Shown: positions 1 through 8,317, counted from the first letter of the stretch. The stretch: 64,000 nt of DNA from Occultella gossypii (GCF_019947135.1 NZ_JAGSHT010000005.1:186001-250000), one strand, 5' to 3'. Numbers and translations: made by a program. The notes: generated from the sequence alone by a model not told the origin.

Positions 1-1215
1 CGGATCGCACTGCTCACCGCGGGCGGTTTCGCCCCCTGCCTATCGGCCTCCGTCGCCGGGCTCGTGCGCCGCTACACCGAGGTCCTCCCGGATGCCGAGA
101 TCATCGCCTACCAGTACGGCTACCACGGCCTGCTCACCGGCACCTGGGTGGTTGTCGACGAACAGGCGCGCGCCGACATCGACGTCCTGGACAACTTCGG
201 CGGCTCCCCGATCGGGAACAGCCGGGTGAAGCTCACGAACGCGAAGAACCTCGTCGAGCGCGGCCTGGTCACCGAGGGCCAGGACCCGCTGCAGGTGGCG
301 GCCGAGCAGCTCCGCAAGGACGGTGTGGACGTCCTGCACACCATCGGCGGCGACGACACGAACACCACCGCGGCGGACCTCGCGGCCTACCTCGAGGACA
401 ACGGCTACCACCTGACCGTGGTCGGCCTGCCGAAGACGATCGACAACGACATCATCCCGATCCGGCAGTCCCTCGGCGCGAACACCGCCGCCGAGCAGGC
501 CTCGGTCTTCGCGCAGAACATCATCGGCGAGCACCGGTCCAACCCGCGGATGCTGATCGTGCACGAGGTCATGGGGCGGCACTGCGGCTGGCTGACCGCG
601 GCCGCGGCGCAGCGTTACCGGTCCTGGTGGTCGGAGCAGCAGTGGAACCCGGCCCTTGGCCTGGCCAAGGAGCGTTGGGACATCCACGCCGTGTTCCTGC
701 CCGAGCTGAAGCTCGACATGGCCGGCGAGGCGCAGCGCCTGCGGGGCATCATGGACGAGATCGGCAACGTGAACATCTTCCTGTCCGAGGGCGCCGGGGT
801 CCCGGAGATCATCGCCGAGATGGAGGCCGCCGGCGAGGAGGTCCAGCGCGACCCGTTCGGGCACGTCAAGCTCGACACCATCAACCCGGGGGCCTGGTTC
901 GCGAAGCAGTTCGCCGCCCTCATCGGTGCCGAGAAGACGATGGTTCAGAAGAGCGGCTACTTCTCCCGCTCGGCCCGCGCGAACGATGAGGACCTCGCGC
1001 TGATCCGACGCATGACGGACCTGGCCGTCGTCAAGGCCATCGCCGGTGAGTCCGGCGTGATCGGCCACGACGAGGAGAACGACGACGAGCTCACCGCCAT
1101 CGCGTTCCCGCGGATCGCCGGCGGCAAGGCGTTCGACATCGCCACGCCGTGGTTCGGCGACCTGCTCGGCGAGATCGGCCAGAACGCCGTGGCGGCGGAG
1201 CCCGCCGCGCACTGA
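1..1215 (+). CDS. pfp: Pyrophosphate-dependent 6-phosphofructokinase, 5' partial
   Basis: Phosphorylates fructose 6-phosphate to the 1,6-bisphosphate in cytosolic glycolysis, probably with pyrophosphate and reversibly. The reading frame is open from base 1, so the start codon lies upstream and only a few N-terminal residues appear to be missing. The first visible residues (LLTAGGFAPCLS) match the usual N-terminal glycine-rich loop. Two substitutions separate pyrophosphate from ATP enzymes in this family. GGDDT (near 350-360) has Asp where ATP enzymes have Gly, and PKTIDND (near 430-450) has Lys where ATP enzymes have Gly. Both are the pyrophosphate forms. MGRHCGW is the substrate-binding segment. 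The gene ends with TGA 84 bases before aroG and reads in the same direction. Donor assignment rests on family rules; the family itself is certain. Confidence 0.93.
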   Translation, partial: RIALLTAGGFAPCLSASVAGLVRRYTEVLPDAEIIAYQYGYHGLLTGTWVVVDEQARADIDVLDNFGGSPIGNSRVKLTNAKNLVERGLVTEGQDPLQVAAEQLRKDGVDVLHTIGGDDTNTTAADLAAYLEDNGYHLTVVGLPKTIDNDIIPIRQSLGANTAAEQASVFAQNIIGEHRSNPRMLIVHEVMGRHCGWLTAAAAQRYRSWWSEQQWNPALGLAKERWDIHAVFLPELKLDMAGEAQRLRGIMDEIGNVNIFLSEGAGVPEIIAEMEAAGEEVQRDPFGHVKLDTINPGAWFAKQFAALIGAEKTMVQKSGYFSRSARANDEDLALIRRMTDLAVVKAIAGESGVIGHDEENDDELTAIAFPRIAGGKAFDIATPWFGDLLGEIGQNAVAAEPAAH

Positions 1216-1286
1216 CTCCTGGTGGCTCGACCTCCGGGCCCGCGCCGGCGGCTGGACCACGGTCCGGTCCGCCCCGGCGCGGGCCC

Positions 1287-1299
1287 TATCCTTGGTGCC
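1287..1299 (+). promoter_or_regulatory. Leaderless promoter of aroG
   Basis: TATCCT at 1287-1292 ends 7 nt before the GTG at 1300, so transcription should begin at or next to the start codon. There is no Shine-Dalgarno sequence. No -35 match is obvious. Confidence 0.55.
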
Positions 1300-2652
1300 G
1301 TGAGCGTTCTCCCTGACCCCGCGGTACTGGCCGGCCTCGACACCTTCCGCGACCTGGAGGCGAAGCAGCAGCCGAGCTGGCCCGACGCGCAGGCCCTCGC
1401 CGATGTGACGGCGAAGCTCTCCTCCGTGCCGCCGCTGGTGTTCGCCGGTGAGGCGGACAATCTGCGCGAGCGGCTCGGTGCCGCGTCCCGCGGGGAGGCG
1501 TTCCTGCTCCAGGGCGGCGACTGCGCCGAGACCTTCGACGAACTCACCGCGGACAACATCCGGGACAAGATCAAGACGATCCTCCAGATGGCCGTGATCC
1601 TCACCTACGGGGCGTCCCTGCCGATCATCAAGATGGGCCGGATGGCAGGCCAGTACGCCAAGCCGCGCAGCTCCGACTCCGAGACCCGTGACGGCGTCAC
1701 CCTGCCCGCGTATCGCGGGGACATCATCAATGGCTTCGAGTTCAGCGAGTCGGCCCGGATCCCGGACCCGAACCGGCTCCTGGACGCCTATCACAACTCC
1801 GCGACCACGTTGAACCTGATCCGGGCGTTCACCCAGGGTGGGTTCGCGGACCTGCGCCGGGTGCACGAGTGGAACCGCGGCTTCATGGCCAACCGTGCCT
1901 ACGCCCGGTACGACACGTTCGCGGCGGAGATCGACCGGGCGATCCGGTTCATGCACGCCGCCGGCGCCGACTTCGAGGCGTTGCGCACCGTGGACTTCTT
2001 CTCGAGTCACGAGGGTCTGCTGCTCGACTACGAGCGGCCGCTGACCCGGATCGACTCCCGCACCGGCCTGCCCTACGACTGCTCCGCGCACTTCCTCTGG
2101 ATCGGCGAGCGCACCCGCCAGCTGGACGGCGCGCACGTGGACTACTTCTCCCGGGTTCGGAACCCGATCGGCGTGAAGCTCGGCCCGACCAGCACCGGGG
2201 ACGACGCGCTGGCGCTCATGGACAAGCTCAACCCCGACGGCGAGGCGGGGCGCCTGACGTTCATCACCCGGATGGGCGCGGGCAAGGTCCGCGACCTGCT
2301 CCCAGGGTTGGTCGAGCGGGTGCGAGCCGATGGCCGGCCCGTGGTCTGGGTGTGCGACCCGATGCACGGCAACGGCTTCACGTCCGACAGCGGGTACAAG
2401 ACCCGACGGTTCTCGGACGTGATCGACGAGGTGCGCGGCTTCTTCGAGGTGCATGCGGCCCTGGGTACGGTGCCGGGCGGCCTGCACGTGGAACTGACCG
2501 GCTCGGACGTGACCGAGGTGCTCGGCGGCAGCGAGGAGATCGACGACCTCGCCCTGGCCCGCCGGTACGAGACTCTGGTGGACCCCCGGCTGAACCACCA
2601 GCAGTCCCTCGAGATGGCGTTCCTCGTCGCGGAGATGTTGCGGGGCGACTGA
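1300..2652 (+). CDS. aroG: Class II 3-deoxy-7-phosphoheptulonate (DAHP) synthase
   Basis: Condenses phosphoenolpyruvate and erythrose 4-phosphate, the first step of the shikimate pathway to aromatic amino acids. At 450 aa it has the length of the plant/actinobacterial class II family. GGDCAE (metal Cys near residue 75), RMGAGKVRDLLP, WVCDPMHGNGF and GGLHVELTGSDVTE are family motifs for metal and phosphate binding. An upstream in-frame GTG at 1222 would add 26 unconserved residues. GTG 1300 is preferred because a TATCCT box sits 7 nt upstream and the protein then begins where the family begins. In M. tuberculosis the homologue lies close to pknL and Rv2175c, as here. The next gene starts 3 bases after the stop, so the two are probably cotranscribed. 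Confidence 0.96.
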   Translation: MSVLPDPAVLAGLDTFRDLEAKQQPSWPDAQALADVTAKLSSVPPLVFAGEADNLRERLGAASRGEAFLLQGGDCAETFDELTADNIRDKIKTILQMAVILTYGASLPIIKMGRMAGQYAKPRSSDSETRDGVTLPAYRGDIINGFEFSESARIPDPNRLLDAYHNSATTLNLIRAFTQGGFADLRRVHEWNRGFMANRAYARYDTFAAEIDRAIRFMHAAGADFEALRTVDFFSSHEGLLLDYERPLTRIDSRTGLPYDCSAHFLWIGERTRQLDGAHVDYFSRVRNPIGVKLGPTSTGDDALALMDKLNPDGEAGRLTFITRMGAGKVRDLLPGLVERVRADGRPVVWVCDPMHGNGFTSDSGYKTRRFSDVIDEVRGFFEVHAALGTVPGGLHVELTGSDVTEVLGGSEEIDDLALARRYETLVDPRLNHQQSLEMAFLVAEMLRGD

Positions 2653-2655
2653 CCG

Positions 2656-3303
2656 GTGAGTACCCCCCACCATCCCGACCCGCCGCTGGAGCGCTCGCTA
2701 CCGCCCGGTCAGTACTGGCGGCCCGAACCGCTCGTCATGCACTACGGCCGGGTGCCCAAGCCCCGCCCGGACCGGTGGACGTTCACGATCGGCGGCGCCA
2801 CCGCGAGCGGCGCCGAGCAGACCTTCGACATGGACGCCATCCGCGGCCTCGAGTTCGTCGAGGAGCTCGCGGACATGCATTGCGCCACCCGGTGGTCTGC
2901 GCTGGACCTGCGCTGGTCCGGCTACCGCGCCGCGGAGCTGCTCGAACTCGCCCCGCCGGACCCGCGGGTTCGCGAGGTCCTGGTCTTCGCCGAGTACGGC
3001 TACGCCGCGAACCTGAGCCTCGACGACCTCGTCTCACCCCGGTCCCTGCTCGCCACCCATCTCGACGGCGAGGAGCTCACCGCCGAGCGTGGCGCCCCGC
3101 TGCGGCTGGTGGTCCCGCACCTGTACACGTGGAAGGGCCCGAAGTGGGTGCGCGGCTGGAACTACCTGCTGCCCGACGACGGTGACCTCGGCTTCTGGGA
3201 GGAGCGCGGCTACCACGCCCACGGGGACGCCTGGCGGCAGGAGCGGTACGCCTACCAGTCCGAGGACGCCAGCGACGAGGTCACACCACCGTCAGGACGA
3301 TGA
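2656..3303 (+). CDS. Single-domain molybdopterin-dependent oxidoreductase, sulfite oxidase-like fold
   Basis: A 215-residue protein made up almost only of the oxidoreductase molybdopterin-binding domain. DMHC near residue 76 carries the Cys expected to ligate molybdenum. WSGYRAAELLELA and the YTWKGPKWVRGW segment are typical of this domain. There is no twin-arginine signal and no C-terminal dimerisation domain, so it is probably a cytosolic enzyme of the small YedY/SorA-like type. Substrate unknown. GTG 2656 lies 3 bases after the aroG stop, which points to translational coupling. The last 23 bases overlap the 3' end of the convergent kinase gene. Family sure, function not. Confidence 0.85.
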   Translation: MSTPHHPDPPLERSLPPGQYWRPEPLVMHYGRVPKPRPDRWTFTIGGATASGAEQTFDMDAIRGLEFVEELADMHCATRWSALDLRWSGYRAAELLELAPPDPRVREVLVFAEYGYAANLSLDDLVSPRSLLATHLDGEELTAERGAPLRLVVPHLYTWKGPKWVRGWNYLLPDDGDLGFWEERGYHAHGDAWRQERYAYQSEDASDEVTPPSGR

Positions 3304-5212
3304 CCGTGCCGGCGGGGTGCATCTCGCCGGCGGGTACCGACTGGCTGTGCACCGTGCCGAACAGGCCGCCGAGCACGTTCTCGCGGCGAACCTCGAACCC
3401 GAGGGCGGTCAGTTCCTCGGCGGCCGCGGCGTACTGGTCCCCGAACACGTTCGGCACCTCGAACAGCTCCGGCCCGAGCGAGACGATCACCTCGACCACG
3501 TCGCCGCGCAACGCCGGTCCCTCGAGGGACTGACTGATCACGTCCCCGGCAGTGACGGAGTCGCTGTACGCGGACGGCCCCAGCTGCGCGACCGCGCCCG
3601 CGGCCTCCAACTGGGCGACCGCCGTCGCCTCGTCGGCACCGACCACGTTCGGGACGGTGATCGGCTCGCGCCCCGCGGAGACAACCAGCGTGAGGGGCGT
3701 GTTGTGCGCGATCGTCTCCCCGATGGCCGGGTCGGTCCCGATGACAGTGCCCTCGGGAACCTCGGCATCCCACGGCCGGCGGACCTCGGCGGAGACCTCG
3801 AAGCCATCGCCGGTCAGGGTGTCGAGCGCGTCGGCCTCGGGCGAGCCGGCGACGTCGGGCACGGTGAGCATCTCGATGCCGAGGGAGATCAGCACCCCGA
3901 CCTCGCCACCCTCGCGCAGCACGTCCTCACCTGGAGCGGGATCGGTCGAGATGACCAGCCCGGCGGGCACCTCGTCGTGGTACGCGGAGTCGGGAACCGG
4001 CCGCAGTCCGTGCCCCTCGAGCTCGGCGAGGGCGGCGGCCTCCTCGTCCCCGGTCACGTCCGGAACCGCCGTGTAGGCGCCGGGGCCGACGCGCAGGTAC
4101 CACCAGCCGCCGGCGCCGAGGGCGAGCAGCACCACGAGGATGATCGCGATCACCCGCAGGCGACGCCGACGCTTGCGCCGACGGGTCGAGCGCTGCTCCG
4201 CGGCGGCGGCATCGGTGGCCGCGACCGCCCCGATCGGCAGCGCGATCGTGCCGGTGTGCCGGCTCACCGAGACGGTCTCGTCGCCGTCGGACTCCGCCTC
4301 GGCGTCGGCGACGATCTCGCCGACCTCGTCGGCGGGGGTGTCGGCGCGCACGGCCAGCGCCGTGGGGTCGAGCGTGGCGCGGGTACGCCGTACCAGCGCG
4401 AGCGCGGCGCCGGCGTCGACCGGGCGGTCGCCCACCTCGCGCGCGGTCAGCGTGGCGATCAGGTCGTCGATCTCGAGCGGTAGCCAGGGGACGTCGTCGG
4501 AGGCGGCCGGGATGGAGGAGTGCACGTGCTTGTACGCGACCTGGATCGGGGTCTCGCCCTCGAACGGCGGGTGCCCGGTGAGCATCTCGTAGAACAGGAT
4601 CCCGACGGCGTACACGTCGGCACGAGCGTCGGCGTTGCCCGAGGTGACGATCTCGGGGGAGAGGTAGGCGACGGTGCCGAGCAGGTTCCCGGTGCTCGCC
4701 GCCGTCGCCTCGGTGACGGCGCGGGCAAGGCCGAAGTCGGCAACCTTGACGCGCCCGTCGGCGGCGATCAGCACGTTCTCCGGCTTCATGTCCCGGTGCA
4801 CCAGGCCGGCGCGGTGCGCCGCGGCCAGGGCGTCCAGGATGGACTCGAGGACGTCCAGGGTCTCACCGAGGCTGAAGGCGCCCTTGGCCCGCAGCGCCCG
4901 CCGGAGGTTGCGCCCGTCGACGTACTCCAGGGTCAGGTAGTTGAGGTCGCCCTCGCTGCCCTGGTCGTAGACGCCGACGATGCCCGGGTGGGTGAGGCGT
5001 GCCGCGGCCCGTGCCTCCCGCCGGAACCGCGCGGCCACGTCCGCACCCTCGGCCAGGTGCGGATGCATGATCTTCAGCGCCACCTGGCGGTCCAGGCGCC
5101 GATCGGTGGCCAGGTACACGGTCGCCATGCCGCCCCGCGCGATCCGCGAGGACACCTCGTACCGACCGTCGACCAGGCGGCCGATCATGGGGTCGGTGAG
5201 GGTGCTGGCCAT
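3281..5212 (-). CDS. pknL: PASTA-domain serine/threonine protein kinase, PknL-like
   Basis: Membrane receptor kinase of 643 aa. The N-terminal kinase domain (about 12-280) has a glycine loop, catalytic Lys47 (VALKIM), HRDMKPEN with Asp141, DFG at 159-161 and GTVAYLSPE. An acidic linker and a basic cluster precede one transmembrane helix (about 353-371). Four PASTA repeats follow to the C-terminus, outside the cell, where such repeats usually bind peptidoglycan or lipid II. It is named PknL rather than PknB because of context: aroG on one side, and an Rv2175c homologue (a known PknL substrate in M. tuberculosis) and idsA on the other. The mycobacterial PknL lacks PASTA repeats as I recall, so the repeats here may be an older form. 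ATG 5212 is preceded by TAAACT with 7 nt between, a leaderless start. Confidence 0.94.
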   Translation of the reverse strand: MASTLTDPMIGRLVDGRYEVSSRIARGGMATVYLATDRRLDRQVALKIMHPHLAEGADVAARFRREARAAARLTHPGIVGVYDQGSEGDLNYLTLEYVDGRNLRRALRAKGAFSLGETLDVLESILDALAAAHRAGLVHRDMKPENVLIAADGRVKVADFGLARAVTEATAASTGNLLGTVAYLSPEIVTSGNADARADVYAVGILFYEMLTGHPPFEGETPIQVAYKHVHSSIPAASDDVPWLPLEIDDLIATLTAREVGDRPVDAGAALALVRRTRATLDPTALAVRADTPADEVGEIVADAEAESDGDETVSVSRHTGTIALPIGAVAATDAAAAEQRSTRRRKRRRRLRVIAIILVVLLALGAGGWWYLRVGPGAYTAVPDVTGDEEAAALAELEGHGLRPVPDSAYHDEVPAGLVISTDPAPGEDVLREGGEVGVLISLGIEMLTVPDVAGSPEADALDTLTGDGFEVSAEVRRPWDAEVPEGTVIGTDPAIGETIAHNTPLTLVVSAGREPITVPNVVGADEATAVAQLEAAGAVAQLGPSAYSDSVTAGDVISQSLEGPALRGDVVEVIVSLGPELFEVPNVFGDQYAAAAEELTALGFEVRRENVLGGLFGTVHSQSVPAGEMHPAGTVIVLTVV

Positions 5213-5225
5213 GGCCGTGAGTTTA
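5213..5225 (-). promoter_or_regulatory. Leaderless promoter of pknL
   Basis: On the minus strand TAAACT (5225-5220) is followed by 7 nt and then the ATG at 5212. This gives the kinase its own promoter, separate from the transglycosylase gene upstream. Confidence 0.5.
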
Positions 5226-5257
5226 CGGTGCTACCTCGCCGATCCCGGCGCTTGTGG

Positions 5258-5275
5258 GGTGCGTGTCACCGCACC
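5258..5275 (-). terminator. Hairpin after the LysM transglycosylase gene
   Basis: Arms GGTGCG and CGCACC close a 6-nt loop just past the stop codon of the LysM gene. There is no T-tract, so it may be a weak terminator or only an RNA-stabilising hairpin. Confidence 0.35.
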
Positions 5276-5301
5276 GTGCACACGGCCTCCACAGGTCGGG
5301 C

Positions 5302-6651
5302 TCAGTAGCGCGCCATCAGCGTCTGCACGTTCGCGACGTACCGGCGGGTGTCGTCGTACAGCCCGTTTCGGCTGACCGAGCCGAGGCCCTGGTAGTACCC
5401 GCCGATCGCGGACTGCATGTCCGGCGCGGTGCGGATCAGGGCCCGCAGGATGGCGACCCCCGCGGTGACGTTGTCCTGTGGGTCGAGCAGGTTCAACTGC
5501 CGCCCGACCAGGTCCGAGGCCCACACACCCGAGGACGGGATGACCTGCATGACCCCGACCGCGTTCGCGGGGGAGACGGCGCGCATGTTGAAGCCGGACT
5601 CCTGCTGGGCGACGGCCAGCGCCAGTGCCGGGTCCACGCCCATCGAGACGGCCGTGGTCCGGATCATCTCCTGCATTGCCGCGCGGCTGGGCACGGACAC
5701 GCTGAGCAGGGTCGCCGCGTTCGCGTTGGCGGCCGCGTTGACGTCGTCGGAGTAGGTGTAGTGCAGGAAGGTGTTCGGCACGAGCTGGGTGGACCCCGGG
5801 ATGGTCAGGGTCTGCCCGATGCGGATGAGGGCGCGGGAGTCGAGCCCGTTCGCGGACACGATCGCCGACGCCGTGGTGCCGTAGCGGGACGCGATCCCCG
5901 AGACGGTCTCGCCCGAACGCACCGTGTGCGAGGAACCGCCCGACGGCGCCGGAGCGGCCCGGGTGGGTGCGGCCGCCGGAGTGCTCGACGCCCCGCCACT
6001 CGAGGCGCCGCTGCCCGGGATGGTCAGGGTCTGCCCGATGCGGATGAGGGCCCGCGAATCGAGGCCGTTCGCGGACACGATCGCCGAGACCGTGGTGCCG
6101 TGGCGGGCCGCGATCCGGGAGACCGTGTCACCGCTGGTCACCGTGTAGGAGGAGCCGCCGGAGGTCACCGGCGCGGCCGGGGCGCGGCTGCTCGGGGCTG
6201 AACTGCTGGAGCCGGTCGAGGCGCCCGGGATGGTGAGGGTCTGGCCGATCCGGATGATCGCGCGGGAGTTGAGGCCGTTCGCGGACACGATCGCCGAGAC
6301 GGGCACGTCGAACCGAAGGGCAAGGTGGCCGACGGTGTCACCGGCGCGGACGGTGTACAGGCTGTCCCCGGCCGCCCGGGGCGCCGGTGCGACCGTGCGG
6401 AGCGTGGGGGACAGGCCGGCGCCCGCGCTCTCCGTGGTGATCCGGGTGGCCCGGCCGTCGTTCTTGCCGAGCAGGTGCGCCGGGACATTGCCCGGGCTGC
6501 GCTGCGGCTGTTCCTCACTGTGCGGCTGTGCTGCTGCCGGCGCCACCGACGAGGCGAGCCCCATCGCTGCGACGGCGCTGAGCGCTCCTGCAGTGGTCAG
6601 GGCAGAGCCCCAGCGAGCTTGGGCATGTCTGGGCCGTGCGGTGCGAGCCAT
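5302..6651 (-). CDS. Secreted LysM-repeat lytic transglycosylase
   Basis: A predicted exported cell-wall hydrolase of 449 aa. The N-terminus is basic, then hydrophobic, ending near APAAAQ at about residue 41, a classic Sec signal. Three LysM modules follow, each with a core like VRAGDTVGHLALRF and ending IRIGQTLTIPG, separated by Ser/Ala/Pro-rich linkers. LysM binds peptidoglycan glycan chains. The C-terminal ~150 residues form an SLT-type transglycosylase domain: AVAQQESGFNM holds the catalytic Glu, followed by ANAVGVMQVIPSSG and the Tyr-containing end. ATG 6651 is chosen because the signal peptide starts there and GGGGGA lies just upstream; a longer frame to 7026 has no signal sequence. It sits between pknL and the Rv2175c gene, suggesting a link to cell-wall signalling, which is inference. 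Confidence 0.92.
   Translation of the reverse strand: MARTARPRHAQARWGSALTTAGALSAVAAMGLASSVAPAAAQPHSEEQPQRSPGNVPAHLLGKNDGRATRITTESAGAGLSPTLRTVAPAPRAAGDSLYTVRAGDTVGHLALRFDVPVSAIVSANGLNSRAIIRIGQTLTIPGASTGSSSSAPSSRAPAAPVTSGGSSYTVTSGDTVSRIAARHGTTVSAIVSANGLDSRALIRIGQTLTIPGSGASSGGASSTPAAAPTRAAPAPSGGSSHTVRSGETVSGIASRYGTTASAIVSANGLDSRALIRIGQTLTIPGSTQLVPNTFLHYTYSDDVNAAANANAATLLSVSVPSRAAMQEMIRTTAVSMGVDPALALAVAQQESGFNMRAVSPANAVGVMQVIPSSGVWASDLVGRQLNLLDPQDNVTAGVAILRALIRTAPDMQSAIGGYYQGLGSVSRNGLYDDTRRYVANVQTLMARY
5797..6360 (-). repeat. Three near-identical LysM-coding repeats
   Basis: The three LysM modules are also close at DNA level. The segments starting near 5797, 6011 and 6226 share long identical runs around GGGATGGT-AGGGTCTG and GTTCGCGGACACGATCGCCG. 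Copies two and three (5797 and 6011) are the most alike, pointing to recent duplication or gene conversion. Module number may vary between strains. Confidence 0.7.
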
Positions 6652-6678
6652 GGGTTCCCCCGGGTGTTTCGGACGGAC

Positions 6679-6728
6679 GTCACGGCGTGTCGCCCGTGAC
6701 TGATGTGGCAATTGAGGTATATGTGCCA
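6679..6728. promoter_or_regulatory. Inverted repeats between LysM gene and Rv2175c-like gene
   Basis: Two inverted repeats lie in the 139-bp divergent intergenic region. One has arms GTCACGGCG and CGCCCGTGAC (6679-6687, 6691-6700; one bulged base). The other is TGGCA-N13-TGCCA (6706-6728). On the minus strand TTGGCA (6729-6724) could also serve as a -35. They may bind a regulator of the transglycosylase gene. No known riboswitch consensus was recognised. Confidence 0.4.
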
Positions 6729-6778
6729 AAAGTGACAGTAGCGTGGCTGATAGGTGACGACAACCCCAGTCGCGCCCG

Positions 6779-6790
6779 TAGGCTCTCCGG
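6779..6790 (+). promoter_or_regulatory. Leaderless promoter of the Rv2175c-like gene
   Basis: TAGGCT (6779-6784) is followed by 6 nt and then GTG 6791; no ribosome-binding site is present. Confidence 0.55.
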
Positions 6791-7174
6791 GTGACTACTG
6801 CGGACCCCCAGAACATCAAGTGGCTGAGCCTGCCGGAGGCGGCCGAACTCCTCGAGGTCGAACTGCGCGTCGTGCGCGGCATGCTGACCGAGCGCCGGAT
6901 CGTCGCCGTGCGGCGCGGCGAGAACAAGGCGCTGAGCATTCCGCGCGATTTCCTCGTGCTGCCCGGCGACGATTCCGTCATCGCGGATCCGCCGCTGGTC
7001 ATCCCGGCGCTGCGAGGGACGATCATCCAGCTCGCTGACGCCGGCTACGACGACGAGGACACGCTGCGCTGGCTCTATGCCGACAACGACGAGCTGGGCG
7101 AGACCCCGATCGTCGCGCTCCGGGCCGCCCGGACCCATGCGGTGCGGCGGGTCGCGCAGGCGCTCGCCTTCTGA
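6791..7174 (+). CDS. Rv2175c-type DNA-binding protein
   Basis: Small cytosolic protein of 127 aa with a winged helix-turn-helix N-terminal half (WLSLPEAAELLEVELRVVRGMLTERR) and a C-terminal half matching the Rv2175c family (GYDDEDTLRWLYADNDELGETPI). In M. tuberculosis the homologue is phosphorylated by PknL and its DNA binding is altered. Here the kinase is encoded about 1.6 kb away, with the transglycosylase gene between them. GTG 6791 is set by the TAGGCT box. The gene converges on idsA with 30 bases between stops. DNA targets are unknown. Confidence 0.88.
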   Translation: MTTADPQNIKWLSLPEAAELLEVELRVVRGMLTERRIVAVRRGENKALSIPRDFLVLPGDDSVIADPPLVIPALRGTIIQLADAGYDDEDTLRWLYADNDELGETPIVALRAARTHAVRRVAQALAF

Positions 7175-7204
7175 CGACCTTCCAGCAGGAGTATCCGGCG
7201 CCGG

Positions 7205-8317
7205 TCAGAAGGAGCGGGTGATCGCCGCGCGGGCGAGGGTGCGCAGTCGGTCCCGCGCCGGCTGCGCGTAGCCGGCCGCGTCGATCGCGGCCAGCGCGGC
7301 CGCGGTGCGCTCACCGATGAGCTCCTCGACGCTCGCGAGCGCACCGGTGCCGGTGAGGAGCTCCCGCACCCGCGCGACGGTGTCGGGGTCGAGGTCGGCG
7401 TTGCCGAGGGCGGACCGGAGCAGGTCCACGCCGGCGGCATCGGCGCGGGTCATGGCCAACGTGACCAGCACGGTGCGTTTGCCCTCCCGGAGGTCATCAC
7501 CAGCCGGCTTGCCGGTGACGTCCGGGTCGCCGAACACGCCGAGCACGTCATCGCGGAGCTGGAACGCCTCGCCGATCGGGAGGCCGATCCGGCTGGCCGC
7601 CCCGAGCGCGGGCTCGTCGGCGCCGGCCATCGCGGCGCCGAGCGTGAGCGGGTGCTCGACGCTGTAGCGGGCCGACTTGGACCGGATGACCCGCCGGGCC
7701 CGGTCCAGGTCCAGCGCGGCGTCGGCGCTCCATGGGGCCGACTGGGCGTAGATGTCGAGGTACTGCCCGACGGTGACCTCGGCCATCATCCGCTGCACGA
7801 TTCGCCGGCCCGCCGCCCGGGCCGACGCCGGGAGGAGCTCAAGCGCGTCCTGGAGTTCACCGACGGCGGCGACGAGGAGGAGGTCACCGAGGAGCACCGC
7901 GCCGGCCGCGCCGAAGTGGTCACCGGTGTCGAGCATGGCCCGCTGATCATGCAGGGTGGTGAACTGCCGGTGCGCAGCCGGGAGTCCACGGCGGGTCAAG
8001 GAGCCGTCGATCAGGTCGTCGTGGACGAGGGCCGCCAGCTGGAACAACTCCAGCCCGGATCCGGCGAGCACGATCTCCGGGGCCCGCTGCAGGTCGTCTG
8101 GGCCGCCGAGCGCGAGCCACCCGGCTGCGGCGAACGAGGCGCGGAGCCGCTTGCCGCCCGGCAGCATGGTGCCGGCGACGTCGAACAGGTCCGTCACCTC
8201 GGGGCCCACGTCCCGGAAGGACTCGCCGAGGCCTTCGACGGTGGTCCGAACGCGGGAGGACACCGCCTCCCGCAGAGACGTCAGTGGATCGGTGGGCGAC
8301 GCGGGGGAGACGGACAC
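7205..8317 (-). CDS. idsA: Polyprenyl (probably geranylgeranyl-type) diphosphate synthase
   Basis: Elongates allylic diphosphates with isopentenyl diphosphate, supplying precursors for quinones, carotenoids or lipid carriers. Both Asp-rich motifs are present: DDLID near 100-104 in LVHDDLIDGS, and LRDDVLGVFGD later in the chain, followed by GDDLREGKRT. About 370 aa fits the family. Two consecutive GTG codons (8320 and 8317) could start it. 8317 is preferred because TAGGCT at 8329-8324 then lies exactly 6 nt upstream, as at other leaderless genes here. Chain length cannot be set by eye. The homologue in M. tuberculosis (idsA2) occupies the same neighbourhood. Confidence 0.92.
   Translation of the reverse strand: MSVSPASPTDPLTSLREAVSSRVRTTVEGLGESFRDVGPEVTDLFDVAGTMLPGGKRLRASFAAAGWLALGGPDDLQRAPEIVLAGSGLELFQLAALVHDDLIDGSLTRRGLPAAHRQFTTLHDQRAMLDTGDHFGAAGAVLLGDLLLVAAVGELQDALELLPASARAAGRRIVQRMMAEVTVGQYLDIYAQSAPWSADAALDLDRARRVIRSKSARYSVEHPLTLGAAMAGADEPALGAASRIGLPIGEAFQLRDDVLGVFGDPDVTGKPAGDDLREGKRTVLVTLAMTRADAAGVDLLRSALGNADLDPDTVARVRELLTGTGALASVEELIGERTAAALAAIDAAGYAQPARDRLRTLARAAITRSF

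Noticed and set aside
40-2673. An 877-codon open frame on the minus strand across pfp and aroG
   Set aside because: It is antisense to two conserved enzymes. Long stop-free antisense frames are expected in very GC-rich DNA, and the predicted protein is an Arg/Val/Gly-rich string without domains.
6652-6790. c-di-AMP (ydaO-type) riboswitch before the LysM hydrolase gene
   Set aside because: Such elements precede many actinobacterial wall hydrolases, but the gap is short and the conserved core was not recognised; only simple inverted repeats are seen.
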